A stretch of DNA of 42,796 nucleotides from an uncultured Bacteroidales bacterium (GCA_902772965.1 CACYCT010000068.1:1-42796); one strand, 5' to 3'. Positions 24,879-34,365 are shown, counted from the first letter of the stretch. Numbers and translations are program-made. The notes: a model not told the origin generated them from the letters alone.

Positions 24879-26093
24879 TTATTCGGGCTGGCGTCCTTCG
24901 ACGATGGCCTCAGTGTCGCGGGCGATCATGAGTTCCTCGTCGGTGAGCACGACAACGACTTTCACCTTTGAGTCGGGCGTGCTGATGAGGCCTTCTTTTC
25001 CGCGGAAAGTCTCAGCATTGACTTCGGGGTCGATTTTCGCTCCGAGGAATTCGAGGTGACGGCAGACGGCCTCGCGCGTGGAGGCTTGGTTCTCTCCCAC
25101 GCCGCCGGTGAAGGCGATGATGTCGACTCCGTTCATCAACGCGGCATACGCGCCGACGTACTTGATGATCCGGTGTTCGTACATTTCGAGTGCGAGGCGC
25201 GCGTTTTCGTCGCCTTTTTCGATGGCGTCGTTGATTTCGCGCATGTCGCTGGACACTTCCGAGATACCGAGCACGCCCGATTGCTTGTTGATGATGTTGC
25301 TCATCTGGGCCGGTGTGAAGTTGTGCTTCTCCATGATGAACAGCAGCGCTCCGGGGTCGACGTCTCCCACGCGGGTTCCCATCATGAGCCCTTCAACGGG
25401 CGTGAGTCCCATTGTGGTGTCGATGCTCCGTCCGTTTTCCACGGCTGTGATACTGGCTCCGTTGCCGATGTGGCAGCAGATGATTTTCTTGTTTTCGGGT
25501 GTAGTGCCGAGCATTTCACACACGCGGCGTGAGACGAAGCGGTGGCTTGTTCCGTGGAATCCGTACCGGCGCACGTGGTCGTCGCGGTAGAACAGTTGGG
25601 GTAGGGGATACATGAATGCCTTCTTGGGCATGGTCTGGTGGAAGGCGGTGTCGAACACGGCCACTTGCGGCACGTTGGGCAGCACGTGGTCGATGGCTTC
25701 AATGCCCATCATGTTCACGGGATTGTGCAGGGGGGCGATGGGGTAGCACTCCTTGATCATCTGCTTGACCTCGTCGGTGATGAGAACGGATTGGCTGAAC
25801 TTCTCGCCTCCGTGCACCACTCGGTGTCCGACGGCGTTGATCTGCTCGAGCGAGGTGATGCATCCGTGCTCGGGGTGTGTGAGGGTGTCGAGGATGGCTT
25901 TGATTGCGCCGATGTGGTCGTTGATGTCGAGTTCGATGATTTTTTTGGAGCCATCGGTGTCTTTGAACTTGATGAACGCGTCGGGCAGGCCGATTTTCTC
26001 CACGCCCCCTTCTGCGAGGGTGACGTTTTGCTTGATCTCGATGAGTTTGTATTTTGCGGAGCTACTGCCGCAGTTGAGCACTAAGATGTTCAT
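24879..26093 (-). CDS. ackA: Acetate kinase
   Basis: Converts acetyl phosphate and ADP to acetate and ATP in the cytosol, the ATP-yielding step of fermentation. The 404-residue product shows the ASKHA fold signatures: LNCGSSSAKYKLIE at the start, VVHGGEKFSQSV, HQTMPKKAFMYPLPQLFYRD, RYGFHGTSHRFV, HIGNGASITAVENGRSIDTTMGLTP and DIIAFTGGVGENQ. It begins 5 bases after pta on the same strand, so the two are cotranscribed as pta-ackA. Confidence 0.98.
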   Translation of the reverse strand: MNILVLNCGSSSAKYKLIEIKQNVTLAEGGVEKIGLPDAFIKFKDTDGSKKIIELDINDHIGAIKAILDTLTHPEHGCITSLEQINAVGHRVVHGGEKFSQSVLITDEVKQMIKECYPIAPLHNPVNMMGIEAIDHVLPNVPQVAVFDTAFHQTMPKKAFMYPLPQLFYRDDHVRRYGFHGTSHRFVSRRVCEMLGTTPENKKIICCHIGNGASITAVENGRSIDTTMGLTPVEGLMMGTRVGDVDPGALLFIMEKHNFTPAQMSNIINKQSGVLGISEVSSDMREINDAIEKGDENARLALEMYEHRIIKYVGAYAALMNGVDIIAFTGGVGENQASTREAVCRHLEFLGAKIDPEVNAETFRGKEGLISTPDSKVKVVVVLTDEELMIARDTEAIVEGRQPE

Positions 26094-26098
26094 TGTGT

Positions 26099-27112
26099 TT
26101 ATTTCTTTTTTGCGATGGCTTGGTTGCAGGTGAGAATAACGGTTTTGTAGATATCTTCGTCGTCACATCCGCGTGAGAGGTCGTTCACGGGCGCTCCGAG
26201 TCCTTGAAGCACGGGACCGACGGCTGTTGCTCCGGCGAGACGCTGCACGAGTTTGTATGCGATGTTTCCCACTTCGAGGCTGGGGAATACGAGCACGTTG
26301 GCGTGTCCGGCGATGTCGCTGCCCGGTGCTTTGCTTTCTCCGACGGAGGGCACGATGGCGGCGTCGGCCTGGAGTTCGCCGTCGATTTTCATGTCGGGGT
26401 TGAGTTGGCGCGCGATGGCGGTGGCTTGTGTCACCTTGTCGACGCGTTCGTGCTTTGCGCTGCCCTTGGTGGAGAAACTGAGCATGGCCACGCGGGGATT
26501 GATTCCTGCGAGGTCGCGGGCGGTGCGCTCGGTGAGTACGGCGATTTCGGCGAGTTGTTGCGCGTCGGGCTCGGGCACGACGGCGCAGTCGGCAAACACC
26601 ATCATGTCTTTCTCTCCGTAGGGACTTCCCGGAGGCAGGAGCATGATGAACGCTCCGCTGACGGTGCTCACGCCGGGGGCGGTTTTGAGCACTTGGAATG
26701 CGGCGCGGAGCACGTTTCCGGTGGTGTTCTGGGCTCCGGCGACTTGTCCGTCTGCATCACCGTGTTTTATCATCAGGCAGCCGAGGTAAAGCGGGTCGGT
26801 CGCTTTTTTGTGCGCCTCTTCGATTGTGATGCCTTTGCTCTTTCGCAGTTCGTAGAACAGTTGTGCGTACGGCTCGATTTGTCCGGCGTCGGCGGGGTCG
26901 ATGAACGTGGCGTGTTCAACGGCGTCGGCACCCAGTTGTTTGGCTTGTTCCATGATTTGCGCGCGGTTTCCGATGAGCACAACCTCTGCGATGCCCTCGC
27001 TGATGATACGGCCGGCGGCGCGAAGGGTTCTGGGCTCGTTGCTTTCGGGCAGAACAATGCGTTGGCGTTTTGCAACTGCTTGTTTTTTAAGTTGTTCGAA
27101 TAGTGGTTCCAT
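26099..27112 (-). CDS. pta: Phosphate acetyltransferase
   Basis: Converts acetyl-CoA and phosphate to acetyl phosphate, feeding acetate kinase. The 337-residue product is the short form of the enzyme, consisting only of the PTA_PTB catalytic domain: IVLPESNEPRTLRAAGRI, VAGAQNTTGNVLRAAFQVLKT, LPPGSPYGEKDMMVFADCAVVPEP, AMLSFSTKGSAKH and VGPVLQGLGAPVNDLSRGC. The N-terminal BioD-like and DRTGG domains of the long E. coli enzyme are absent, as is usual in Bacteroidetes. It is the first gene of the pta-ackA operon. Confidence 0.97.
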   Translation of the reverse strand: MEPLFEQLKKQAVAKRQRIVLPESNEPRTLRAAGRIISEGIAEVVLIGNRAQIMEQAKQLGADAVEHATFIDPADAGQIEPYAQLFYELRKSKGITIEEAHKKATDPLYLGCLMIKHGDADGQVAGAQNTTGNVLRAAFQVLKTAPGVSTVSGAFIMLLPPGSPYGEKDMMVFADCAVVPEPDAQQLAEIAVLTERTARDLAGINPRVAMLSFSTKGSAKHERVDKVTQATAIARQLNPDMKIDGELQADAAIVPSVGESKAPGSDIAGHANVLVFPSLEVGNIAYKLVQRLAGATAVGPVLQGLGAPVNDLSRGCDDEDIYKTVILTCNQAIAKKK

Positions 27113-27145
27113 GCGTTTGCTAAGTATAGAGGGTTAATTATGCCG

Positions 27146-27226
27146 CAAAATTACGCAAAATTTTGTGCGATATAGCTTTTTTAATGGTTAAAATGGGGTT
27201 AATTCGTAAACCTGTTTGTAATTTTG
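27146..27226. promoter_or_regulatory. Divergent -7 elements for pta and the RyR-domain gene
   Basis: TAATTTTG occurs on the minus strand at 27153-27146, 34 bases before the pta ATG, and on the plus strand at 27219-27226, 30 bases before the ATG at 27256. Neither has a good TTTG at -33. Confidence 0.5.
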
Positions 27227-27255
27227 TGGTCTAAACGACGTAAACCCTAACAGAG

Positions 27256-29316
27256 ATGCGCCTTAGTACTTCTTTCATACGCCAATGGTGGAGCCGTTTG
27301 TTACGGTGGTTCGACCGGCTGTTTGCCCGGGGTTCGATATTGCAAGCGGTCTCGCTGATATCGTTGGTTCTTGTGTTTGTTGTTCTGCTAACGTGCCTGA
27401 GTTATTTTCTTTTCCGGCAGCAGGCTTCGTTCGGCCAGCATTTGCGCAAGATTGTATACCTATTTATATATCCCGACAGTTTCGGCGAGGTGAAAAAACA
27501 ACCACAGGGTTTGTGGTTCTACACCTTCACATTGGTTTCCGGCACGGTGATTGTGGGTGGTCTGCTGATTTCCGTGTTGACGAATATGCTTCAAAACCGT
27601 GTGCGTCGGGTTCGTGGCGGTTACGTTGCCTACCGTCACATGAGCGACCACATTCTCGTGATTGGCTACGATGAGATTGTGCCCCATTTGGTGGCTCGGA
27701 TATGCGCCCAGCACCCCGGCCGCGATGTGCTGGTTCAGAGTGTTGTTCCGGCCCAGCAGGTACGCAACGCCGTTTTCGCCGCCACGCCCGATGGCGATGA
27801 GAAACACATATTCATCTATATCGGCCGTCGGGATTCGCGTGATGACCTGTCGCGTTTGCGTCCGTGGAAAGCCCGCGAGATCTTTGTTATCGGCGACCGC
27901 CATAGCGATGACCACGACGCGCTCAATATGGAGTGTATAAGAATTTTGTCGAAATTGCTTATGCAGCCCGAAAATCGTCCCAAACACAGGATTCCGATGA
28001 ATGTGCTGTTTGAGGACCGCGCCACAACCATCGCCTTTCAAACCACCGACGTTGCCAGAGAGATTCAAAGATACCTCAATCTGTATCCGTTGAATTTCTA
28101 CGAGAATTGGAGCCGTCGCGCTTTGGCCGGTGAATTGATAGGTACCCACTCGTTGGTACAACTTGATCGCGGCGACGATTCCGAAAGAAACGGATTGGAC
28201 GGCCCGCCGGGGATTGTGCGCGGCAGCGAGCGAAGGGCGCAACTGGTGGTGGTCGGAATGTCGCGCATGGGAATCACCCTCGGGATTCAGGCGGCGCATA
28301 TTATGCATTACCCCAACTTCCGCCCCGGCAACGGATTGGCCAGCAAGGTAACCTTCATCGACCTCAACGCCGACACCGAGATGCGGCGGTTCATGTGCCT
28401 GCACCAGCCTTTCTTCGATGTCCAGGACACGTATTACACCGACCTGACCGAATCGGGCGACCACCGGCGGCAGACCATCGCCGCGCGGCGGTTCACGGGC
28501 GAGGACGCCAATTTTGTCGGTGTGCATTTCGAGTTTGTGAAAGGCGACATCTATTCCGATGCCGTGCGCGGGCTGCTCAGCGACTTAGCCTCGGATACCA
28601 ACCTGTCGCTCACCGTTGCCATATGTCTGAACCACTCGCGGCAGAATGCCTCGGCAGCGATGTCGTTGCCGCAAAACCTGTATGACACCGAACGCAGAAT
28701 CCCCATCCTTGTCCAGCAACGCACCTCCGGCGCCATCTTCGACACCCTCGCAGCCGACCAGGACAACCGGTTCTGCAACGTGTTCCCCTTCGGTATGCTT
28801 GAATGCGGCTATGACCTTGACCACAACCTTGAGCGTATGGCCATGCAGATGTACAACACATACCGGCAAGCGCAAATCAACCAATTGGGGCAGTTGTCCG
28901 AGTCCATTGAGCAGTTGTGGAACGAAGGCTCCATCTTGAGGAAATGGTCAAGCATTCACGCCGTCACATACTTCCCCACCAAACTGCGCTCGCTCGGCCT
29001 CCAGAAAACCGGCAAACCAATCAGCCTCACTCCTGAGAACCGCGCCGATGCCTGCGAGATTGAGCACCGCCGCTGGTGTGCCGAACGGTTGCTGCTCGGA
29101 GTTAGCCGTCAGACGGAAGGCGAACCGAAAGCCCCGTTCCGGCACCGTTGCCTCGCTCCGTACGACCAAGTGAAACAACTCCCTCAACCTCATAATGAAG
29201 AAGGCGTGGGACAATACGAACTCAACGATCTGGCCACCCTGCAAGCCATCCCGATGATGCTTGAAGTGATTAACTCCACCCGAAGTCAAACCGCGAAAAA
29301 CAGCAAACAAGTCTGA
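27256..29316 (+). CDS. CASTOR/POLLUX-like membrane protein with tandem TrkA-N (RCK) domains and a C-terminal RyR domain
   Basis: The 686-residue product has a basic N-terminus, two membrane helices (about 28-52 and 88-110) and a pore-loop-like segment between them (KIVYLFIYPDSFGE, 65-78). Next comes LISVLTNMLQNRVRRVRGG, the juxtamembrane stretch seen in CASTOR/POLLUX-type channels. Two Rossmann TrkA-N/RCK-like domains follow: DHILVIGYDEIVPHLVARI (131-149) and AQLVVVGMSRMGITLGIQAA (328-347). The C-terminus (about 595-675) looks like a RyR domain: ACEIEHRRWCAERLLLGV and HRCLAPYDQ. Known families: RCK domains gate ion channels through bound nucleotides or ions; RyR domains are suspected small-molecule sensors. 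Inferred: a ligand-gated ion channel. No K-selective TVGYG filter is present. It is a single-gene unit next to gyrA. Confidence 0.7.
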   Translation: MRLSTSFIRQWWSRLLRWFDRLFARGSILQAVSLISLVLVFVVLLTCLSYFLFRQQASFGQHLRKIVYLFIYPDSFGEVKKQPQGLWFYTFTLVSGTVIVGGLLISVLTNMLQNRVRRVRGGYVAYRHMSDHILVIGYDEIVPHLVARICAQHPGRDVLVQSVVPAQQVRNAVFAATPDGDEKHIFIYIGRRDSRDDLSRLRPWKAREIFVIGDRHSDDHDALNMECIRILSKLLMQPENRPKHRIPMNVLFEDRATTIAFQTTDVAREIQRYLNLYPLNFYENWSRRALAGELIGTHSLVQLDRGDDSERNGLDGPPGIVRGSERRAQLVVVGMSRMGITLGIQAAHIMHYPNFRPGNGLASKVTFIDLNADTEMRRFMCLHQPFFDVQDTYYTDLTESGDHRRQTIAARRFTGEDANFVGVHFEFVKGDIYSDAVRGLLSDLASDTNLSLTVAICLNHSRQNASAAMSLPQNLYDTERRIPILVQQRTSGAIFDTLAADQDNRFCNVFPFGMLECGYDLDHNLERMAMQMYNTYRQAQINQLGQLSESIEQLWNEGSILRKWSSIHAVTYFPTKLRSLGLQKTGKPISLTPENRADACEIEHRRWCAERLLLGVSRQTEGEPKAPFRHRCLAPYDQVKQLPQPHNEEGVGQYELNDLATLQAIPMMLEVINSTRSQTAKNSKQV

Positions 29317-29338
29317 AAAATGTTTACGGAAGTTAAAA

Positions 29339-29371
29339 TTTGGCGGCGTTGCGGAAAAAGTAGTAAATTTG
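29339..29371 (+). promoter_or_regulatory. Promoter of gyrA
   Basis: TTTG (29339-29342), 21 bases, then TAAATTTG (29364-29371). Transcription should start near 29375, about 90 bases before the gyrA ATG. Confidence 0.7.
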
Positions 29372-29463
29372 TACGTTTTAACCGATTGAGCCTTGTGCGA
29401 GACTTGGGCAAAGACTGGCCTGCCGTGCTCGGCTGATGACATTAAACAGAACAAAACCACACA

Positions 29464-32043
29464 ATGGAAAACGATCGAATATTTGAGATTAATATCGAGA
29501 ATGAGATGCGTTCGAGTTACATCGACTACTCCATGTCGGTGATAGTCTCGCGCGCCCTTCCCGATGTTCGCGACGGCTTTAAACCCGTGCACCGGCGCAT
29601 ACTTTTCGGTATGCAGCGACTGCGCAACTTCAACAACCAGCCCTACAAGAAATCAGCACGTATTGTGGGTGACGTGCTCGGTAAGTATCACCCCCACGGC
29701 GACTCGTCGGTCTACTACGCCATGGTGCGCCTCGCCCAGGACTGGGCCATGCGCTACCCCCTCGTTGACGGACACGGAAACTTCGGCTCCGTTGACGGCG
29801 ACAGCCCCGCGGCCATGCGTTACACCGAAACACGACTCGCCAAAATGGGCGAGATGATGATGGACAACCTCGACGAGGACACCGTCGACTTCATGCCCAA
29901 CTTCGACGCCACCCTGACAGAGCCCGAGGTGCTTCCGACACGATTCCCCAACCTGCTCGTCAACGGAGCGTCGGGCATCGCCGTGGGTATGGCGACCAAT
30001 ATGGCCCCGCACAACCTGAGCGAATGTATTGACGGATGTATCGCCCTGCTCGAAAACCCCGAGATGGAAATAGTCGACCTGATGCAATACATCAAAGCCC
30101 CCGACTTCCCAACCGGCGGAATCATCTACGGAACGCAAGGCGTGCGCGACGCGTTCGAAACCGGACGGGGGCGCGTCATTATCCGGGCGCGATATGAAAT
30201 CGAATCCGAGCACGGACACGACCGGATCGTGGTCTCTGAACTGCCGTACAACGTAAACAAACGCGAACTCATCAGCCACATCGCCACACTCGTCGAAGAC
30301 AAGAAAATCGAAGGCATCGCCGACCTCAACGACGAGTCCGACCGCCACGGAATGCGCATCGTGATCGATATCAAGAAAGACCACAATGCCAACGTGGTGA
30401 TGAACAAACTGTTCAAACTCACACAACTGCAATACTCCTTCAGCGTTAACAACGTTTGCATCGTCGACAAATACCCGCAAACCGTTAACCTCAAGCAACT
30501 TCTGCAATACTTCCTCGACCACCGCCACGAAGTGGTCATTCGCCGCACACGCTTCCAACTCAAGAAAGCCGAAGACCGCGCCCACATCGTAAAAGGTCTC
30601 ATCATCGCCAGCGACAACATCGACGAAGTGGTTCGCATCATCCGCTCGAGCAAAACCACCGAAGAGGCATGCCAGCGACTGTGCGAGCGATTCGACCTCG
30701 ACGACATCCAGGCCCGCGCCATCGTGGAGATGCGCCTGCGGCAACTCACCAACCTCGAGCAGAACAAACTTCACGACGAACTCGACCAACTGCTCAAAAC
30801 CATCGAGTTCCTCAACTCCATTCTGAACGACCCCGCCGTGTGCCGGAAAGTGATAGAGGAGGAACTGCTCGAAGTGAAAGAGAAGTTCGGCGACGAGCGC
30901 AGAACAGAAATCTGCCCCGACGACGGCGAGATGAACGCCGAAGACTTCTACTCCGACGACCCGATGATCATCACCATCAGCCACTTCGGATACATCAAGC
31001 GCACGCCCCTGCGCGAATACCGCGCCCAGGCACGCGGCGGAGTAGGCTCGCGCGGAAGCGACACACGCGACGAGGACTTCATCGAATACGTCTATCAGGC
31101 AACCAACCACAACTATATGCTCTTCTTCACCGCCCTCGGACGCTGCTACTGGCTGCGTGTGTTCCAGATACCCGAAGGCTCGAAGAGCAGTAAAGGTAGG
31201 GCCATTCAGAACCTGCTCAACATCGGACCCGAAAACCGGATTATGGCGTTCGTCAGAGCCACACAACTGCTCGACCCCGACTACAACAGCAAGCACTTCA
31301 TCATGTTCGCCACCAAGAACGGCACCGTGAAGCGCACCGCCCTGAGCGAGTTCTCCCGCCCGCGCGCCAACGGTGTGCGCGCGCTCAACATCGCCGACGG
31401 CGACCAACTCGTCGGAGCCGTGATGACCGAAGGCGACAGCGAAATCCTGCTCGCCAACCGCAACGGACGCGCCATCCGGTTCAACGAGACACAAGTGCGC
31501 TCCATGGGACGCACCGCCACCGGTGTGCGCGGTATGACCCTCGACAACGACGAGGATGCCGTAATCGGCATGATCTGCATGCGCGTGACAGCTACCGACG
31601 ATGTGCTCGTGGTGAGCGAGCAAGGTATGGGCAAGCGAAGCCAACTCGCCGACTATCGTGTGACCAATCGCGGCGGTAAAGGTGTTACAACAATTAACAT
31701 TACCGAGCGCACCCGCAAACTTATTGCTATTAAGAATGTAAACGACGATAACGACCTCGTGATCATCAACAAGAGCGGAATCATGATTCGCCTCAACGTG
31801 CGATCGCTCCGCATCGTTGGCCGTGCAACACAAGGCGTGCGACTGATCAACCTCGAAAAGAAAAACGACCAGATCGCCTCTGTCTGCAAGGTCACATCAG
31901 AACCTGAAGCCACCGACGAAACCAACCTCGCCGATGCCTTTAACGAACCCGACGTCGACAACCCCAACATCGACAATCCTACAGACACCGCTGACGACAA
32001 CAACGCCGACGGACAAACCGAACAAGACGAAAACCAAGCATAA
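29464..32043 (+). CDS. gyrA: DNA gyrase subunit A
   Basis: Breaks and rejoins DNA in the gyrase heterotetramer to introduce negative supercoils. The 859-residue product has the winged-helix core with catalytic Tyr120 (AAMRYTETRL), a coiled-coil arm (about 370-470), and a C-terminal six-bladed beta-pinwheel. The GyrA box in the last part appears as VTNRGGKGV, a shortened form of QRRGGKG. The tail (about 815-859) is highly acidic. In the quinolone pocket the sequence is HGDSSVYYAMV: Ser81 corresponds to E. coli Ser83 and Tyr85 to Asp87. It is followed 23 bases later by the TPR gene and may share its transcript. Confidence 0.97.
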   Translation: MENDRIFEINIENEMRSSYIDYSMSVIVSRALPDVRDGFKPVHRRILFGMQRLRNFNNQPYKKSARIVGDVLGKYHPHGDSSVYYAMVRLAQDWAMRYPLVDGHGNFGSVDGDSPAAMRYTETRLAKMGEMMMDNLDEDTVDFMPNFDATLTEPEVLPTRFPNLLVNGASGIAVGMATNMAPHNLSECIDGCIALLENPEMEIVDLMQYIKAPDFPTGGIIYGTQGVRDAFETGRGRVIIRARYEIESEHGHDRIVVSELPYNVNKRELISHIATLVEDKKIEGIADLNDESDRHGMRIVIDIKKDHNANVVMNKLFKLTQLQYSFSVNNVCIVDKYPQTVNLKQLLQYFLDHRHEVVIRRTRFQLKKAEDRAHIVKGLIIASDNIDEVVRIIRSSKTTEEACQRLCERFDLDDIQARAIVEMRLRQLTNLEQNKLHDELDQLLKTIEFLNSILNDPAVCRKVIEEELLEVKEKFGDERRTEICPDDGEMNAEDFYSDDPMIITISHFGYIKRTPLREYRAQARGGVGSRGSDTRDEDFIEYVYQATNHNYMLFFTALGRCYWLRVFQIPEGSKSSKGRAIQNLLNIGPENRIMAFVRATQLLDPDYNSKHFIMFATKNGTVKRTALSEFSRPRANGVRALNIADGDQLVGAVMTEGDSEILLANRNGRAIRFNETQVRSMGRTATGVRGMTLDNDEDAVIGMICMRVTATDDVLVVSEQGMGKRSQLADYRVTNRGGKGVTTINITERTRKLIAIKNVNDDNDLVIINKSGIMIRLNVRSLRIVGRATQGVRLINLEKKNDQIASVCKVTSEPEATDETNLADAFNEPDVDNPNIDNPTDTADDNNADGQTEQDENQA

Positions 32044-32066
32044 ACTTTAACTAAAACCTATAAAAA

Positions 32067-33203
32067 ATGAAAAAAATCGCTCTATTCATCGCTGCCGCCA
32101 CCCTGATGGCAACCGGCGCTATGGCCCAAAAAAGCCTGGTGAAAGACGTCGAGAAAATGGCAGGATCCAACGATGTGGCCACCTTAGCCGGCGCGCTCGA
32201 GAAAATCACCCCCGCGCTGACCAATCCCGAAACCGCAACCAACGCACAGACATGGTTCATTGCCGGTAAAGCGGCTTTCGGCCTCTATGACCAACTTCAA
32301 GGACAAAAAGTCATCGGAGCGACCGTCGACCAAAACATGATGAACCAAGCGCTCAACTCCGGTTTTGAATACCTGCAAAAGGCTCTGCCGCTCGACAGCG
32401 TGAAGGAAACCAACAAAGACGGCTCCTTCAAACTCGACAAGAACGGACAGCCCAAGGTCAAAACCAAATACTCCGACGACATCATCAAAATGCTCACCGG
32501 ACACATCAACGACATCGCCGGTGTGGGCAACGAGTTCCTTGAAGCCTCCGACTGGGCTAACGCCGCAAAGGCCTACAACAAGTACTGCGAAATCGGAACC
32601 TCGCCTTTCGCCAAGAAAAACGGCATCGTCATCGCAGACTCCACCCTCGCGCAAGTACGCTTCTTTGAAGGATACTCCAACTACAACAACAAAAACTTCA
32701 CCGACGCCTTCAAAGCCCTCTCCCTCGCGCGCCAACTCGGCTACACCGAAAACCAGATTGTCGAATATCAGACTTCAGCCCTGGCCAACCTCGTGCAGGA
32801 CATGATCGACAACAAAAACTACGACCAGGCGTACACCTTTATCGACAACGCGCTCAAATCCGACCCGACCAACGCCACGTTGTACGACATGAAAGGATTC
32901 ACCGCCGAAATCGAAAAAGGATTCGAGGCCGCACTGCCGTTCTACAAACAAGCCACCACGACCAACCCCAACTACGCGCAGGGTTTCTTCGACGTGGGCC
33001 GCTGCCTGTATCTCCGCGGACAAGAGTTCATCGAGAAACACACCGAGTTGAACACCAAGCAACTCGCCGAGACTCTCGTACCCCTCTACCGCGAGGCTCT
33101 GCCTTACCTTGAAAAGGCCAAAGCCCTTGACTCGGCCAACACCAAAGCCGGACAAATCATCGACGACATCAACTACAAGATGGAGCAGATGGGCGTGAAA
33201 TAA
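32067..33203 (+). CDS. Secreted tetratricopeptide-repeat protein
   Basis: The 378-residue product starts with a signal peptide (MKKIALFIAAATLMATGAMA) and consists of TPR-like helix pairs. Clear units are ASDWANAAKAYNKYCEIG, NKNFTDAFKALSLARQLG, NKNYDQAYTFIDNALKSDP and GFEAALPFYKQATTTNPNY, with one at the C-terminus (ALPYLEKAKALDSANTKA). It is predicted to be a periplasmic scaffold that binds other proteins. Proteins like this commonly follow gyrA in Bacteroidales, but the partner is unknown. It starts 23 bases after the gyrA stop and ends at a bidirectional terminator. Confidence 0.88.
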   Translation: MKKIALFIAAATLMATGAMAQKSLVKDVEKMAGSNDVATLAGALEKITPALTNPETATNAQTWFIAGKAAFGLYDQLQGQKVIGATVDQNMMNQALNSGFEYLQKALPLDSVKETNKDGSFKLDKNGQPKVKTKYSDDIIKMLTGHINDIAGVGNEFLEASDWANAAKAYNKYCEIGTSPFAKKNGIVIADSTLAQVRFFEGYSNYNNKNFTDAFKALSLARQLGYTENQIVEYQTSALANLVQDMIDNKNYDQAYTFIDNALKSDPTNATLYDMKGFTAEIEKGFEAALPFYKQATTTNPNYAQGFFDVGRCLYLRGQEFIEKHTELNTKQLAETLVPLYREALPYLEKAKALDSANTKAGQIIDDINYKMEQMGVK

Positions 33204-33227
33204 ACACCCCCTGCCTTCAAACGATAA

Positions 33228-33259
33228 AAGCCCCTCTGCCGGAAAGCGCGGAGGGGCTT
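33228..33259. terminator. Bidirectional terminator after the TPR gene
   Basis: AAGCCCCTC (33228-33236) and GAGGGGCTT (33251-33259) form a stem with a 14-base loop. It is followed by GATTTT on plus and by TTTATCG on minus, and lies between convergent transcription units. Confidence 0.8.
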
Positions 33260-33284
33260 GATTTTGTGTCGGTAGGATAGGTGT

Positions 33285-34364
33285 CTATTTCTCGAGGGCG
33301 TTGTAGTGCTCGTCAGTGACAGGCTCGAGCCACTCGTTGGATTGCTCACCGCCGGTGGCGGCATGGGTGGTCAGGTGTTGGAACCATGAGTCACGCTGTG
33401 CGCCGTGCCAGTGCTTCACCTCGGCGGGAATGTCGATTATCATGCCGGGAGCGAGGGCGATGGCGGGTTTTCCCCACTCCTGATACCATCCGCGACCGGA
33501 CACGCAAATCAGTATCTGACGGGCGCCATGGTGAATGTGCCAGTTGTTGCGGCAGCCGGGTTCAAAGGTGACGTTGGCATACTGCGCGGCCGACTGTTCC
33601 CCTGCCGTCAGATTGGCCGGCGTGACGGAAGCCAAGTGGCTGTCGCCGGTGAAGTATTGCGCATAGGCCGAGTTGGGGGCTCCTTTGGGCCACGCTCCGG
33701 CATTGGCGTCGGCGGCGCAATCGGTTTGACTGAGACCATTCTCCGACAGCCATTGGCAGAGTTGGTCCACCTGCTCTTTGGTGTTGCCGAAATTGAGCGC
33801 GCCGGCTTTATGGGCGGCCAACTGGGGCGCCACACCTTTCAGGCCACTGAGGGCTGCCACGGTGACGAGTTCGCGGTCGGCTGCCGAGAGTTGGTCGCCG
33901 GCGAAGATGTCGCCGAAAAGATGCGATTTGAGGTAGAAGTCGTTTTGCGGACAAAAGTCGTAGTTGAACGGTGTCCCTCCGGTGAGTTGGGTTTGCACGC
34001 GGGTGCCCTGCGCCAGTCCCAGTTCGGCATTGTCCCAAACGGCGGGACGGTTGAATGGCTTGCCTTCCGTGTCGTTAATGCCTTTTGCCTTACGTTTGTC
34101 GAGCACTTTTTGCAGCGTTCCGAGGGCATTGAGCGAGCGCGGGAAACCGGTGTAGGCATATAGTTGCGAGAAAGCCTCTTTGAGTTCATTGACAGTGACG
34201 CCGCCGTCAAGTGCCTTGCCGATAGCGTTGTCGAGGCGATTCAGGTCGCCCTGAGCTTCCAGTGCGGCGCAGGCGCATAAGAGGAGTTGACGCTCGGATA
34301 GGGTGTTTTGGGCTGAACTTGTAAGTGCCATGATGATAAGTAGCGTGGAAAGAATCCGCTTCAT
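33285..34364 (-). CDS. Exported carboxymuconolactone decarboxylase/cupin fusion protein
   Basis: The 359-residue product has a Sec signal peptide (MKRILSTLLIIMALTSSAQ). Two carboxymuconolactone decarboxylase/AhpD-like helical domains follow: about 22-110 (LSERQLLLCACAALEAQGDL, VTVNELKEAFSQLYAYTGFPRSL) and about 150-240 (LSAADRELVTVAALSGL, QLAAHKAGALNFG). A cupin closes the protein (about 265-335) with metal-ligand motifs WHIHHGARQ, KHWHG and a late FQHL. The CxxC of AhpD peroxidases is absent from both helical domains. It is the last gene of a four-gene unit, one base after the hydrolase. A role in oxidation or isomerisation of a small aromatic or quinone-type molecule is inferred from the families only. 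Confidence 0.87.
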   Translation of the reverse strand: MKRILSTLLIIMALTSSAQNTLSERQLLLCACAALEAQGDLNRLDNAIGKALDGGVTVNELKEAFSQLYAYTGFPRSLNALGTLQKVLDKRKAKGINDTEGKPFNRPAVWDNAELGLAQGTRVQTQLTGGTPFNYDFCPQNDFYLKSHLFGDIFAGDQLSAADRELVTVAALSGLKGVAPQLAAHKAGALNFGNTKEQVDQLCQWLSENGLSQTDCAADANAGAWPKGAPNSAYAQYFTGDSHLASVTPANLTAGEQSAAQYANVTFEPGCRNNWHIHHGARQILICVSGRGWYQEWGKPAIALAPGMIIDIPAEVKHWHGAQRDSWFQHLTTHAATGGEQSNEWLEPVTDEHYNALEK

Positions 34365-34365
34365 T

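Noticed and set aside
29653-31833. A 726-codon open frame antisense to gyrA
   Set aside because: It is a by-product of codon bias in gyrA: residues are mainly Val, Asp, His and Gly with no domain, and gyrA on the other strand is certain.
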